From: Dehalococcoidales bacterium
GTDB taxonomy: Bacteria > Chloroflexota > Dehalococcoidia > Dehalococcoidales > JAQTVP01
Direction: 5' to 3'
NCBI GenBank assembly: GCA_028707015.1
Contig: JAQTVP010000069.1
Location: 1-7,982, forward strand
DNA: 7,982 nucleotides
Below, in pieces: positions 1-5,388 of this stretch; within the stretch, counting starts at the first letter, position 1; each line of letters begins with the position of its first letter. The notes under the pieces were generated by a model. That model did not search any database. It was not told the DNA's origin and saw only the letters and a program-made list of their open reading frames with translations. A program made the position numbers and the translations under genes.

Positions 1-174
1 ACCGCCACATAAAGCTGCAAGGCTTACGGTAAGAGTTATTAAAAATGCCTGTAAAGATAGTGAAAAGTATTCTGACCATAAGGTAGAAATCAAAATACCT
101 AAAACTAAGAATGCGATTAAAAGGAATAAAGTAATAAATATAACATTTCGTGGGCTTAACCCCAGGATTTTCAT
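1..174 (-). CDS. Membrane protein of unknown function, N-terminal part only
   Basis: I do not recognise this gene. An open frame starts at an ATG at 172-174 and runs off the left edge without a stop, giving 58 residues. The visible part is almost entirely hydrophobic. A short charged start (MKILGLSPRN) is followed by one membrane helix at about residues 11-31, a short polar link with WSEY, and a second helix at about 38-56. A weak AGG Shine-Dalgarno lies about 10 bases before the ATG, and an extended -10 promoter lies 33 bases upstream. It is transcribed away from the LuxR-HTH gene. Whether it belongs to the integrative element or to the host chromosome cannot be told, because no attachment-site copy is seen between it and the element genes. 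Being a real gene is supported by start, promoter and composition; function is unknown. Confidence 0.6.
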   Translation of the reverse strand, partial: MKILGLSPRNVIFITLFLLIAFLVLGILISTLWSEYFSLSLQAFLITLTVSLAALCGG

Positions 175-206
175 AATAATAAACCTATAATAATCTAGCT
201 GAAATT

Positions 207-215
207 ATTATAGCA
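207..215 (-). promoter_or_regulatory. Extended -10 promoter for the left membrane-protein gene
   Basis: On the minus strand this reads TGCTATAAT, a perfect TATAAT with the TGn extension. No good -35 lies at the normal distance, which is usual for extended -10 promoters. It sits 33 bases ahead of the ATG at 174. Confidence 0.45.
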
Positions 216-238
216 CGAAATAAAAAGTAATTTAGCAC

Positions 239-267
239 TTGACAAAAACATATAAATAGAGTACTGT
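239..267 (+). promoter_or_regulatory. Candidate promoter of the integrative-element operon
   Basis: A perfect TTGACA (239-244) is followed after 17 bases by TACTGT (262-267), which matches the -10 consensus at only 3 of 6 positions. It lies 31 bases before the GTG start of the LuxR-HTH gene. The weak -10 falls within an inverted repeat (260-273), so the promoter may need or resist a bound regulator. The -35 call is firm and the -10 call is not. Confidence 0.5.
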
Positions 268-273
268 AGTACT
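260..273. promoter_or_regulatory. Inverted repeat overlapping the -10, possible operator
   Basis: AGTACTGTAGTACT is a perfect inverted repeat with 6-base arms and a 2-base GT centre. It covers the proposed -10 box, the usual place for a repressor or autoregulator site. The bound protein is unknown; the LuxR-type HTH protein encoded just downstream is the nearest candidate. Confidence 0.4.
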
Positions 274-298
274 TATATACACTACTGAGGTTTGATAA

Positions 299-694
299 GT
301 GGCAATAAAAGTTGAAATTAATCGTAGTTACGAATGGACTGAAAGCGGAAAGCTATCTGGAGTGTCACGTCGTGAACTTGAAGTTCTAGCTTTGTCAGCC
401 GAAGGTTATGAAAATAAAGAAATTGCTGAAATATTAGGGCTCCAGTATCAATCAGTGAAAAATCACATGTTCAGTCTTACTAAGAAACTAAAAGCCAATA
501 ACTCTTCCCAAGCATTAGCAATTGCAGTTGGTTGCAGATTGTTAAAGATAGATAACCCAGAAACAGCTGAACCCGTAGTTTACACAAAGACTGAAAAGTT
601 TTTGAGACTACTATTATCAGAAGGAGAAGATACACAGTTAACTAAGAAGATTAAGAAATGGATGCTTATGCATGGAATAGATGTAGATATTTAG
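299..694 (+). CDS. Small LuxR/GerE-type HTH regulator (solo DNA-binding domain)
   Basis: This 131-residue protein is a likely transcription regulator of the element. Residues about 21-80 form a LuxR C-terminal HTH: SRRELEVLALSAEG, then NKEIAEILGL as the scaffold helix and QSVKNHMFSLTKKL as the recognition helix, with the family's conserved E, G, N, K and VK-H positions. No receiver, autoinducer-binding or sensor domain precedes it. After residue 80 there is a roughly 50-residue tail without a recognised domain, possibly for oligomerisation. The start is a GTG with GAGG 8 bases upstream. The gene is first in the plus-strand run, 63 bases before rep, so it may control rep-xis-int and itself through the inverted repeat at 260-273; that role is inferred. 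The family assignment is firm, the target is not. Confidence 0.8.
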   Translation: MAIKVEINRSYEWTESGKLSGVSRRELEVLALSAEGYENKEIAEILGLQYQSVKNHMFSLTKKLKANNSSQALAIAVGCRLLKIDNPETAEPVVYTKTEKFLRLLLSEGEDTQLTKKIKKWMLMHGIDVDI

Positions 695-778
695 CCTTGA
701 GAATGGAGGTGGCTCGGAGAGCTGCCGGAATGAACAAGTAGCACGGAGTGAAGCGGAGTGCCGAAAGAGCCTAACGAT
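695..778. other. GC-rich repeat-bearing spacer before rep, candidate replication origin
   Basis: This spacer is visibly richer in G+C than the genes around it. It holds an inverted repeat GCTC-GGA-GAGC (712-722) and a direct repeat CGGAGTG (744-750 and 754-760) separated by AAG. Rolling-circle double-strand origins often lie next to rep and combine a small hairpin with repeats, so this is a candidate. The stems are short (4 bp plus wobble), no known nick sequence is recognised, and part of the direct repeat may simply serve as the rep ribosome binding site. Confidence 0.25.
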
Positions 779-1675
779 ATGAAAGACAATTGCCAAAACA
801 ATACAAACGTTACGAATAAAGAAGGGGAGGGGAAAGGGGCGTCATCTCCTTTATTCCTTGTCCGTAATAAGGATAATGTCAACGCTCAGCTTCACAGAGT
901 TAGAGGTTTACTGACAATGTGGGATTTCTTGGTATATAAAGGACGTGTTGGTACAACTCAAGTCATTCTTCAGAATAAAGAAGATTATTCAACTTTAAAG
1001 ATAATGCCTGCAAAATGCCGCAGTAGATATTTTGATGATGGCCGATTGTATATATCTTGGAATATAAAGAAAAGATTAGGTAAATACGAAAGAGTACCTG
1101 GCCTAATGGAAACGCTGACTTATGACCCAAAGAAGATAAGCAAACAAGAGGCATGGGCTAGTTTTGGTAAAGATACCAGAAGATTTCTTAATGCCATAAA
1201 CCAGTATCGAAAAAGAAGAGGATGGCGAAGAACTCATTATTTATGGGTGGTAGAAGTACAAGAGGGTACAGGTTATCCTCACGTTCATATCTTCTTCCCG
1301 AACTTAAGATTTCTAGCACCGATTAGTATTCTAACTGGGAACTGGAGTAAAGGCAGGTCAAATATTGGAAGTCCTACAAAGATAACCACTAATTGTGCTG
1401 CCTATATCTCAAAGTACTTAAGAAAAATGAAAGGCTGGTCGGACTTGCACCTTGCCTTGTTATGGAGTGGACGTTGCCGTATGTATGGTTTCTCTAGAGG
1501 ATTTTCGGCTAAGGTAGAAAAGAAAGAATCTGAATGGCAGAAATTACGTATCGTTAAAACCGATAATTTAGACGAATTGGAATATAACCTGATGAAGGGT
1601 GGTTATGTTATCGATGTTAATCAAAAAGGTCACGCTTTATCGAATAGTCAAAATTTAAAGAAAGGAGGTGATTAA
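758..1675 (+). CDS. HUH-endonuclease replication initiator (Rep), Y2-like
   Basis: This likely nicks one strand at an origin, becomes joined to the 5' end through a tyrosine, and starts rolling-circle replication of the excised element. Three Rep motifs appear in order: ETLTYDP (residues 118-124, motif 1), YPHVHIFF with metal-binding His175 and His177 (the HUH motif, 173-180), and AAYISKYLRK (motif 3) with Tyr216, Lys219 and Tyr220. Two tyrosines four residues apart on one helix resemble the paired catalytic tyrosines of phiX174 gene A protein. The closest family I can suggest is the plasmid/filamentous-phage ORF2/G2P-type replication proteins. The start is uncertain. GTG at 758 has GGAG 9 bases upstream; ATG at 779, in frame, has only a weak AAAGAG. 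Its stop TAA shares a base with the ATG of the excisionase gene, so they are translationally coupled. The N-terminal 30 residues are low-complexity. Confidence 0.82.
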   Translation: MPKEPNDMKDNCQNNTNVTNKEGEGKGASSPLFLVRNKDNVNAQLHRVRGLLTMWDFLVYKGRVGTTQVILQNKEDYSTLKIMPAKCRSRYFDDGRLYISWNIKKRLGKYERVPGLMETLTYDPKKISKQEAWASFGKDTRRFLNAINQYRKRRGWRRTHYLWVVEVQEGTGYPHVHIFFPNLRFLAPISILTGNWSKGRSNIGSPTKITTNCAAYISKYLRKMKGWSDLHLALLWSGRCRMYGFSRGFSAKVEKKESEWQKLRIVKTDNLDELEYNLMKGGYVIDVNQKGHALSNSQNLKKGGD

Positions 1676-1911
1676 TGAAAAAAAACGTAGCGTATACCAC
1701 TGGTGGCGGGCGGCGTGGTAAGCCACGCCAGCCATCTATAGATAAAAGGCTCTGTATCAGTGTAGATGAAGCGGCAATCATGCTTGGATTATCCCGAAAC
1801 TTTGCCTATGATTTAGTTAAACAAAAACAGTTGCCGGTTGTAAGATTTGGCAAGAGAATCTTAATACCCAGAGTAGCGTTAGAAGAGATGCTGAAGAAGG
1901 GGGATTCGTAA
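1675..1911 (+). CDS. Excisionase-like MerR-type HTH protein
   Basis: This 78-residue DNA-binding protein very probably acts as excisionase or directionality factor for the adjacent integrase, and it could also regulate the operon. A basic, glycine-rich N-terminus (GGGRRGKPRQ) precedes a compact HTH_17-type domain at about residues 28-75. The domain begins with CISVDEAAIMLGLSRNFAYD, continues with a basic VKQKQ turn, and has the wing LPVVRFGKRILIP, the standard form of DNA-binding excisionase-family proteins. The start is firm: AAAGGAGGTG lies 5 bases before the ATG, which overlaps the rep stop as TAATG. Its own stop overlaps the int start in the same way. Order (xis directly before int) and coupling support the role. 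It is small but complete for the family. Confidence 0.82.
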   Translation: MKKNVAYTTGGGRRGKPRQPSIDKRLCISVDEAAIMLGLSRNFAYDLVKQKQLPVVRFGKRILIPRVALEEMLKKGDS

Positions 1912-3185
1912 TGAAAGGTCATATTTATAAAAGAGCGAAAGATAGCTGGACAGTCGTTTACGATTTGCCAGTAGATATAATGACACAAAAAAGGCAACAG
2001 AAATCCCAGACAATTAAAGGGACTAAAAGGGATGCGGAACGTGCTTTACGTGAAATAATGGTCTCTCTGGAACAAGGCTCATACGTTAAACCTAATAAAA
2101 TAACTCTAAGTGAATGGTTAAGGCAATGGCTTAAAGATTATGCCTCAATGAACACCACTGACAGAACACAGGAAAGCTACACATCAATAGTAGAAAGGCA
2201 TCTTATTCCGTCTTTGGGTAATATATTCATTACGGAATTACAGCCTCAGCAAATACAAAGCTATTATGCTGATAAAATGAACAATGGACGTGCCGATGGC
2301 AAAGGTGGTCTCTCGGCCAGAAGTGTTGTATATCACCATCGCATATTATCCAAAGCATTGGACTATGCGGTGAAAATGGGTATAACAGTTCGTAATGTGG
2401 CTAGGGTAGTGCAACCACCGAGAGTGCAGAGAATTACAATGAGAACACTATCGGCTGATGAAGTAGTGACTTTTCTTGATACGGCTAGAGAAACTGATTA
2501 TTACGTTTACTTTGCCACTTTGCTATATACAGGATTAAGGCGTGGTGAATTGCTCGCTTTACGCTGGCGTAATCTTGATTTGGATAATGCTACCCTGACT
2601 GTTGTCGAGACAGCCTATAAGCTCGGTAATGGTGACTATATAATCAAAGAGCCTAAGACATCTCACAGCCGCCGTACAGTTACCTTACCATCATCACTAG
2701 TTGACTTATTCAAGGCTTATCGAACCGACCAAGAATTATTGAGAATACAGCTAGGCATTACATTGGACGTAGATGACTTTGTTTTCATAAGATATGATGG
2801 TAGTCCGATAAATCCCAGCGCGGTAACATTAGCCTTTCGAAGGATAACGAAGAAAGCTGGTCTGAGAGACCTCAGAATACACGACTTACGGCATACCCAT
2901 GCTACTTTGATGTTAGTTGCAGGTGTTCACCCTAAGGTCGTTTCCGAGCGATTAGGACATGCCAATATCGGTATTACTCTTGATATTTATAGCCATGTAT
3001 TACCGGGACTACAGGAAGCAGCGGCGGATAAATTTAACAGGATATTTGAACCCGAAAATGAAGAGAACTTAGACCCTAATGTTAGCAAAATGTTAGCAAA
3101 TGATGGTGGGGTCGAGTGTAGGCCGTACAGGTCTCGAACCTGTGACACCCTGATTAAAAGTCAGGTGCTCTACCAACTGAGCTAA
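1911..3185 (+). CDS. int: Tyrosine-recombinase integrase, C-terminus read from tRNA-Lys antisense
   Basis: Site-specific recombinase that inserts and removes the element at tRNA-Lys. It has 424 residues. An N-terminal arm-binding region (1-55) is followed by a SAM-like core-binding domain (about 62-160, with LSEWLRQWLKDYA) and a catalytic domain (about 175-375). All active-site residues are present: Arg210 in TGLRRGELLAL, Lys249 in EPKTSHSRR, His324 and Arg327 in HDLRHTHAT, His350 in LGHANIG, and nucleophile Tyr360 in DIYSHV. The normal fold ends near residue 380. The last 21 residues (404-424, RPYRSRTCDTLIKSQ...) come from the antisense strand of the tRNA gene, with the stop inside its 5' part. 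The start ATG overlaps the xis stop, with AAGGGGG upstream. The protein looks active. The tail probably differs in the excised circle, because recombination falls in the shared tRNA segment. Confidence 0.93.
   Translation: MKGHIYKRAKDSWTVVYDLPVDIMTQKRQQKSQTIKGTKRDAERALREIMVSLEQGSYVKPNKITLSEWLRQWLKDYASMNTTDRTQESYTSIVERHLIPSLGNIFITELQPQQIQSYYADKMNNGRADGKGGLSARSVVYHHRILSKALDYAVKMGITVRNVARVVQPPRVQRITMRTLSADEVVTFLDTARETDYYVYFATLLYTGLRRGELLALRWRNLDLDNATLTVVETAYKLGNGDYIIKEPKTSHSRRTVTLPSSLVDLFKAYRTDQELLRIQLGITLDVDDFVFIRYDGSPINPSAVTLAFRRITKKAGLRDLRIHDLRHTHATLMLVAGVHPKVVSERLGHANIGITLDIYSHVLPGLQEAAADKFNRIFEPENEENLDPNVSKMLANDGGVECRPYRSRTCDTLIKSQVLYQLS
3079..3100. repeat. Tandem 11-bp direct repeat beside the attachment site
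   Basis: ATGTTAGCAAA occurs twice head to tail (3079-3089 and 3090-3100), 19 bases before the tRNA 3' end and inside the int tail. Integrases and excisionases often bind short direct repeats flanking the core, so it may be an arm-type site. It may also be only a coding repeat. Confidence 0.4.
3119..3170. other. Attachment site (att) region in the tRNA-Lys 3' half
   Basis: Elements that use tRNA genes recombine in the T-loop or anticodon part and rebuild an intact tRNA. Here the element abuts the tRNA 3' end, so the core must lie somewhere from 3119 rightward. The exact core cannot be set without the other att copy or an empty site. Limits given are approximate. Confidence 0.5.
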
Positions 3186-3191
3186 CGGCCC
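3119..3191 (-). tRNA. tRNA-Lys (UUU)
   Basis: The minus strand folds as a full 73-base tRNA. It has a 7-bp acceptor stem (GGGCCGT with ACGGCCT), D stem GCTC/GAGC, anticodon stem CCTGA/TCAGG with loop CTTTTAA (anticodon UUU), a 5-base variable loop, and a T arm ACAGG-TTCGAGA-CCTGT. Discriminator base is A. The first acceptor pair is a G-U wobble, and CCA is not encoded, unlike the neighbouring tRNA-Gly. Both fit replacement of the gene's 3' end by the element. It is second in a two-tRNA operon, 37 bases after the CCA of tRNA-Gly. No terminator hairpin follows, so transcripts may run antisense into int. Confidence 0.96.
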
Positions 3192-3228
3192 ACATATTTT
3201 AGTTAACTTAACCAATATTATTAATTTT

Positions 3229-3303
3229 TGGAGCGGGTGATGGGATTCGAACCCACGACGTCTTACTTGGGAAGCAAGCACTCTTCCGCTGAGTTACACC
3301 CGC
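3229..3303 (-). tRNA. tRNA-Gly (CCC)
   Basis: Minus-strand cloverleaf of 72 bases plus an encoded CCA (3229-3231). Acceptor stem is GCGGGTG/CACCCGC, D stem ACTC/GAGT, and the anticodon stem CTTGC/GTAAG carries loop TTCCCAA, giving anticodon CCC, which reads GGG. The T arm is GTGGG-TTCGAAT-CCCAT and the discriminator is U. It is the promoter-proximal member of the tRNA pair. Confidence 0.96.
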
Positions 3304-3315
3304 AGTGCCATATCT

Positions 3316-3344
3316 ATTTTAACCTAGAAAACAATAACTGTAAA
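3316..3344 (-). promoter_or_regulatory. Promoter of the tRNA-Gly / tRNA-Lys operon
   Basis: On the minus strand TTTACA (-35, 3339-3344) and TAAAAT (-10, 3316-3321) each match consensus at 5 of 6 positions, with the ideal 17-base spacing. The -10 ends 13 bases before the first base of tRNA-Gly, leaving a very short leader, as expected for a tRNA operon. Confidence 0.75.
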
Positions 3345-3558
3345 GAATAAATAACTATCTGAATAATATCATTATATCACAAGTAATCCTATTTAGAAGT
3401 CATCATCAAAGAGACAGAAGAAGCTATTAATACAAAGATAAGTGAATATAAATGGTAAAAGATGTAAAATCAAATTATAGATTATTCGGTATGATATCAA
3501 GTGTTATACTACACATTGTAAATTATAAAACAATTATTATATTACTTAAATAAGAAAT

Positions 3559-3568
3559 ACAGTACTGT
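3559..3568. promoter_or_regulatory. Palindrome upstream of the birA promoter
   Basis: ACAGTACTGT is a perfect 10-bp palindrome ending 21 bases before the proposed -35. It could be an operator, but a palindrome this short can arise by chance and no binder is known. Confidence 0.2.
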
Positions 3569-3589
3569 TGGCCCTTTGGATGGCAAAAA

Positions 3590-3618
3590 TTGAAAAAAAT
3601 AATAACCAATACTAGACT
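3590..3618 (+). promoter_or_regulatory. Candidate promoter of birA
   Basis: TTGAAA (3590-3595, 5 of 6) and TAGACT (3613-3618, 4 of 6) are separated by 17 bases. Transcription would begin near 3625, leaving a leader of about 70 bases. Confidence 0.5.
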
Positions 3619-3697
3619 TTTAACAAACTGAACATAATACTGGGAGAATCACAATTCATTTATGTAATTAGTGTTAATCTTGTAGGGTAAATTTGAA

Positions 3698-4477
3698 ATG
3701 AAAGAAAATAACATATTAACGGAAGCCATTAGTAGTAATCTTGGAACTCGTTTTGTCGGGGATAAGATTATTTACTATCCTAGCGTAAACTCAACAAATG
3801 AATTGGCAAAACAGGAAGCTCAGCAGGGAGCTGAAGAAGGCACAGTTATTATTGCTGGTGAACAAGTTGCCGGTAAGGGGCGGATGCAGCGGGTATGGTT
3901 ATCTCCTCAGGGTAGTATTGCTATGTCTGTTATTCTTTATCCTGATTTAGTCTATCTGCCAGCGCTAATTATGGTGGCTTCTCTGGCTGTAGTTTATAGT
4001 ATTGAAAAAACCACTGGTTTGGAAGCAGAGATAAAGTGGCCTAATGATGTTTTGGTTGATGATAAAAAAATATGCGGGATACTAATCGAGAATAGCATGA
4101 AAGGGAAAGTTGTAGATTATACTGTTATTGGTATTGGACTGAATGCTAATCTTAAAATTTCGGAATTTCCAGAGATTATATATCCTGCTACGAGTCTCTC
4201 TGATGAACTGGGAAGAGAAGTGCCACTTCTGAAAATAATACGTCAACTATTAATAGAAATAGAGAGATTATACTTATCTCTGCAAACAGGTGACTCCGTT
4301 TACGAAGAGTGGAGAAGTAAATTAGTAACACTGGGCAAGGAGATTCGAATAAAAACAGGTAACACTATATATGATGGTGCCGCTGAATCAGTAGCTAGAG
4401 ATGGGAGTCTTTATCTGCGTTGCTTAGATGGAAAGCTAATAAAAATTGTAGCTGGGGATGCTAGTTTGCGTGTTTGA
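3698..4477 (+). CDS. birA: Biotin--[acetyl-CoA-carboxylase] ligase, monofunctional
   Basis: This activates biotin with ATP to biotinyl-AMP and attaches it to the target lysine of biotin carboxyl-carrier proteins, acting in the cytoplasm. The 259-residue protein carries the BPL catalytic signatures in order: SVNSTNELAK (29-38), the biotin/adenylate loop AGKGRMQRVW (58-67, equivalent to E. coli GRGRRGR, keeping the key second Arg as Arg62), KWPNDVL with the conserved Lys113, CGILIE (126-131) and GIGLNAN (145-151). A C-terminal SH3-like domain follows (about 212-258, LGKEIRI to GDASLRV). Only about 20 residues precede the catalytic domain, so the N-terminal winged-helix repressor domain of E. 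coli BirA is absent. This is a group I enzyme that modifies protein but should not repress biotin genes itself. It stands alone and converges on the nfeD-slipin operon. The AGGG site upstream is modest. Confidence 0.93.
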   Translation: MKENNILTEAISSNLGTRFVGDKIIYYPSVNSTNELAKQEAQQGAEEGTVIIAGEQVAGKGRMQRVWLSPQGSIAMSVILYPDLVYLPALIMVASLAVVYSIEKTTGLEAEIKWPNDVLVDDKKICGILIENSMKGKVVDYTVIGIGLNANLKISEFPEIIYPATSLSDELGREVPLLKIIRQLLIEIERLYLSLQTGDSVYEEWRSKLVTLGKEIRIKTGNTIYDGAAESVARDGSLYLRCLDGKLIKIVAGDASLRV

Positions 4478-4513
4478 CTTTTGAAATTTTATTTCTTTTC
4501 TTTATTGTAAAAA

Positions 4514-4556
4514 TTCGGGAGCTTTAGAGATATAATAACCCCCTAAGGCTCCCGAA
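4514..4556 (-). terminator. Hairpin terminator between convergent birA and nfeD-slipin transcripts
   Basis: Arms at 4514-4527 and 4543-4556 pair over 14 bp (one G-U), with a 15-base loop. Read on the minus strand the hairpin is followed by TTTTTAC, a classic U-tract, 41 bases after the slipin stop. On the plus strand it is followed only by AATTATAT, so it may also stop birA transcripts but less efficiently. Confidence 0.8.
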
Positions 4557-4596
4557 AATTATATAGAGAGGATAAAAATATATTAACTTCTTTTAG

Positions 4597-5373
4597 TTAT
4601 TTATTATCCTTGTTACCTGATTGACTGTTACATTTATCCATAAACATAGAGATAAGGTCTATAGGTATCGGGAAAATTAATGTGCTGTTTTTCTCTGAAG
4701 CTACTTCGGTTAATGTTTGCAGATAGCGAAGTTGTAAGGTTGTTGGCTGCTTGGCCATAATAGAGCCTGCTTGAGCTAATCTTTCGGCAGCTTGGAATTC
4801 ACCTTCAGCGTGGATGATTTTGGCTCGTCTTTCTCTTTCTGCTTCAGCTTGAGCTGCCATCATTCGTCTCATCGATTCCGCGAGTTCAACCTCTTTAATT
4901 TCTACTGCGCTCACTTTTACTCCCCAGGGGTCGGTTTGCTCGTCAATTATTTGCTGCAGTGTTTCATTAAGTTTTTCTCTTTGGGAGAGTAGTTCATCTA
5001 GCTCAGATTGTCCTAATACATTTCGTAATGTAGTCTGGGATATCTGTGAAGTGGCCCGAATATGATCTAAGACTTTAACTACCGCTGATTCAGGGTCAAC
5101 CACTCGTAGGAAAACAACTGCATTTACCCTGACGGTAACATTATCTTTGGTAATTACCTCCTGTGATGGAACATCCATAGTTATCACACGAAGGTCAACT
5201 TTTACCATTCGGTCAACAAAAGGGATAATTAAAAATAAACCAGGACCTTTAGCCCCAATTAGACGACCTAAGCGAAAAATAACTCCTCTCTCATATTCAG
5301 CGACGATTTTAACTGTCATCGGGATGAGTATAAGAACGACAAAACCAATTATAACGTAAGTAATCCAAGGCAT
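4597..5373 (-). CDS. Slipin (stomatin-like SPFH/prohibitin-family membrane protein)
   Basis: A 258-residue membrane scaffold protein that oligomerises at the inner membrane and is the expected partner or substrate of the NfeD protease encoded upstream. One N-terminal membrane helix (residues 4-24) is followed by the SPFH core: EYERGVIFRLGRLIGAKGPG (26-45), PFVDRMVKVDLR, and the conserved block DNVTVRVNAVVFLRV (77-91). A charged coiled-coil with EAERERRAKIIHAEGE spans about 160-205. A hydrophobic C-terminal segment STLIFPIPIDLISMF (230-244) sits where the archaeal stomatin PH1511 is cut by protease PH1510. The start is firm, with AAAGGAGGT 8 bases before the ATG, in the stop of the small nfeD gene. 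Length is typical of the bacterial/archaeal slipin group. Physiological role is not defined by sequence. Confidence 0.92.
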   Translation of the reverse strand: MPWITYVIIGFVVLILIPMTVKIVAEYERGVIFRLGRLIGAKGPGLFLIIPFVDRMVKVDLRVITMDVPSQEVITKDNVTVRVNAVVFLRVVDPESAVVKVLDHIRATSQISQTTLRNVLGQSELDELLSQREKLNETLQQIIDEQTDPWGVKVSAVEIKEVELAESMRRMMAAQAEAERERRAKIIHAEGEFQAAERLAQAGSIMAKQPTTLQLRYLQTLTEVASEKNSTLIFPIPIDLISMFMDKCNSQSGNKDNK

Positions 5374-5388
5374 TTGTTGATACCTCCT

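Larger units (their letters stand above)
239..3191. mobile_element. Integrative element in tRNA-Lys, right end; left end not seen
   Basis: The run LuxR-HTH regulator, HUH Rep, excisionase and tyrosine integrase ends directly in the 3' part of a tRNA-Lys gene. This is the classic arrangement of an element integrated at a tRNA, with int next to the attachment site. The tRNA stays whole at this end. The other end should carry a copy of the tRNA 3' part (beginning like AGGCCGTACAGG on the plus strand). I looked for it from base 1 to about 800 and did not find it, so the left limit given here is only the first element promoter. No relaxase, capsid, Zot or transfer gene is visible. It could be a replicating integrative mobilisable element, an integrated plasmid, or one end of a filamentous prophage. 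Confidence 0.75.
3345..3697. other. AT-rich intergenic stretch before birA
   Basis: This holds no convincing gene. A 33-codon ATG frame (3452-3553) lacks a good ribosome site and has no recognisable protein character. Visible signals are a perfect 10-bp palindrome ACAGTACTGT (3559-3568) and the birA promoter candidate (3590-3618). The rest looks like unconstrained AT-rich spacer. Confidence 0.55.

Noticed and set aside
691..882. Minus-strand ORF opposite the rep start
   Set aside because: It lies opposite the element genes and the GC-rich spacer, with low-complexity Ser/Leu/Pro sequence; a shadow.
3093..3281. Minus-strand ORF across both tRNAs
   Set aside because: It is the antisense of int and the tRNA genes themselves; peptides such as LAQLVEHLTFNQGVTGSRPV are typical false translations of tRNA sequence.
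3452..3553. Small plus-strand ORF of 33 codons between the tRNAs and birA
   Set aside because: It has no proper Shine-Dalgarno, consists of AT-driven residues (I, K, N, Y), and lacks any recognisable feature; likely chance in AT-rich spacer.
5147..5359. Plus-strand ORFs opposite slipin and the nfeD genes (including 4792-4992, 5685-5912, 6398-6634 and 6594-6866)
   Set aside because: Each is antisense to a gene with clear family motifs and shows no domain of its own.
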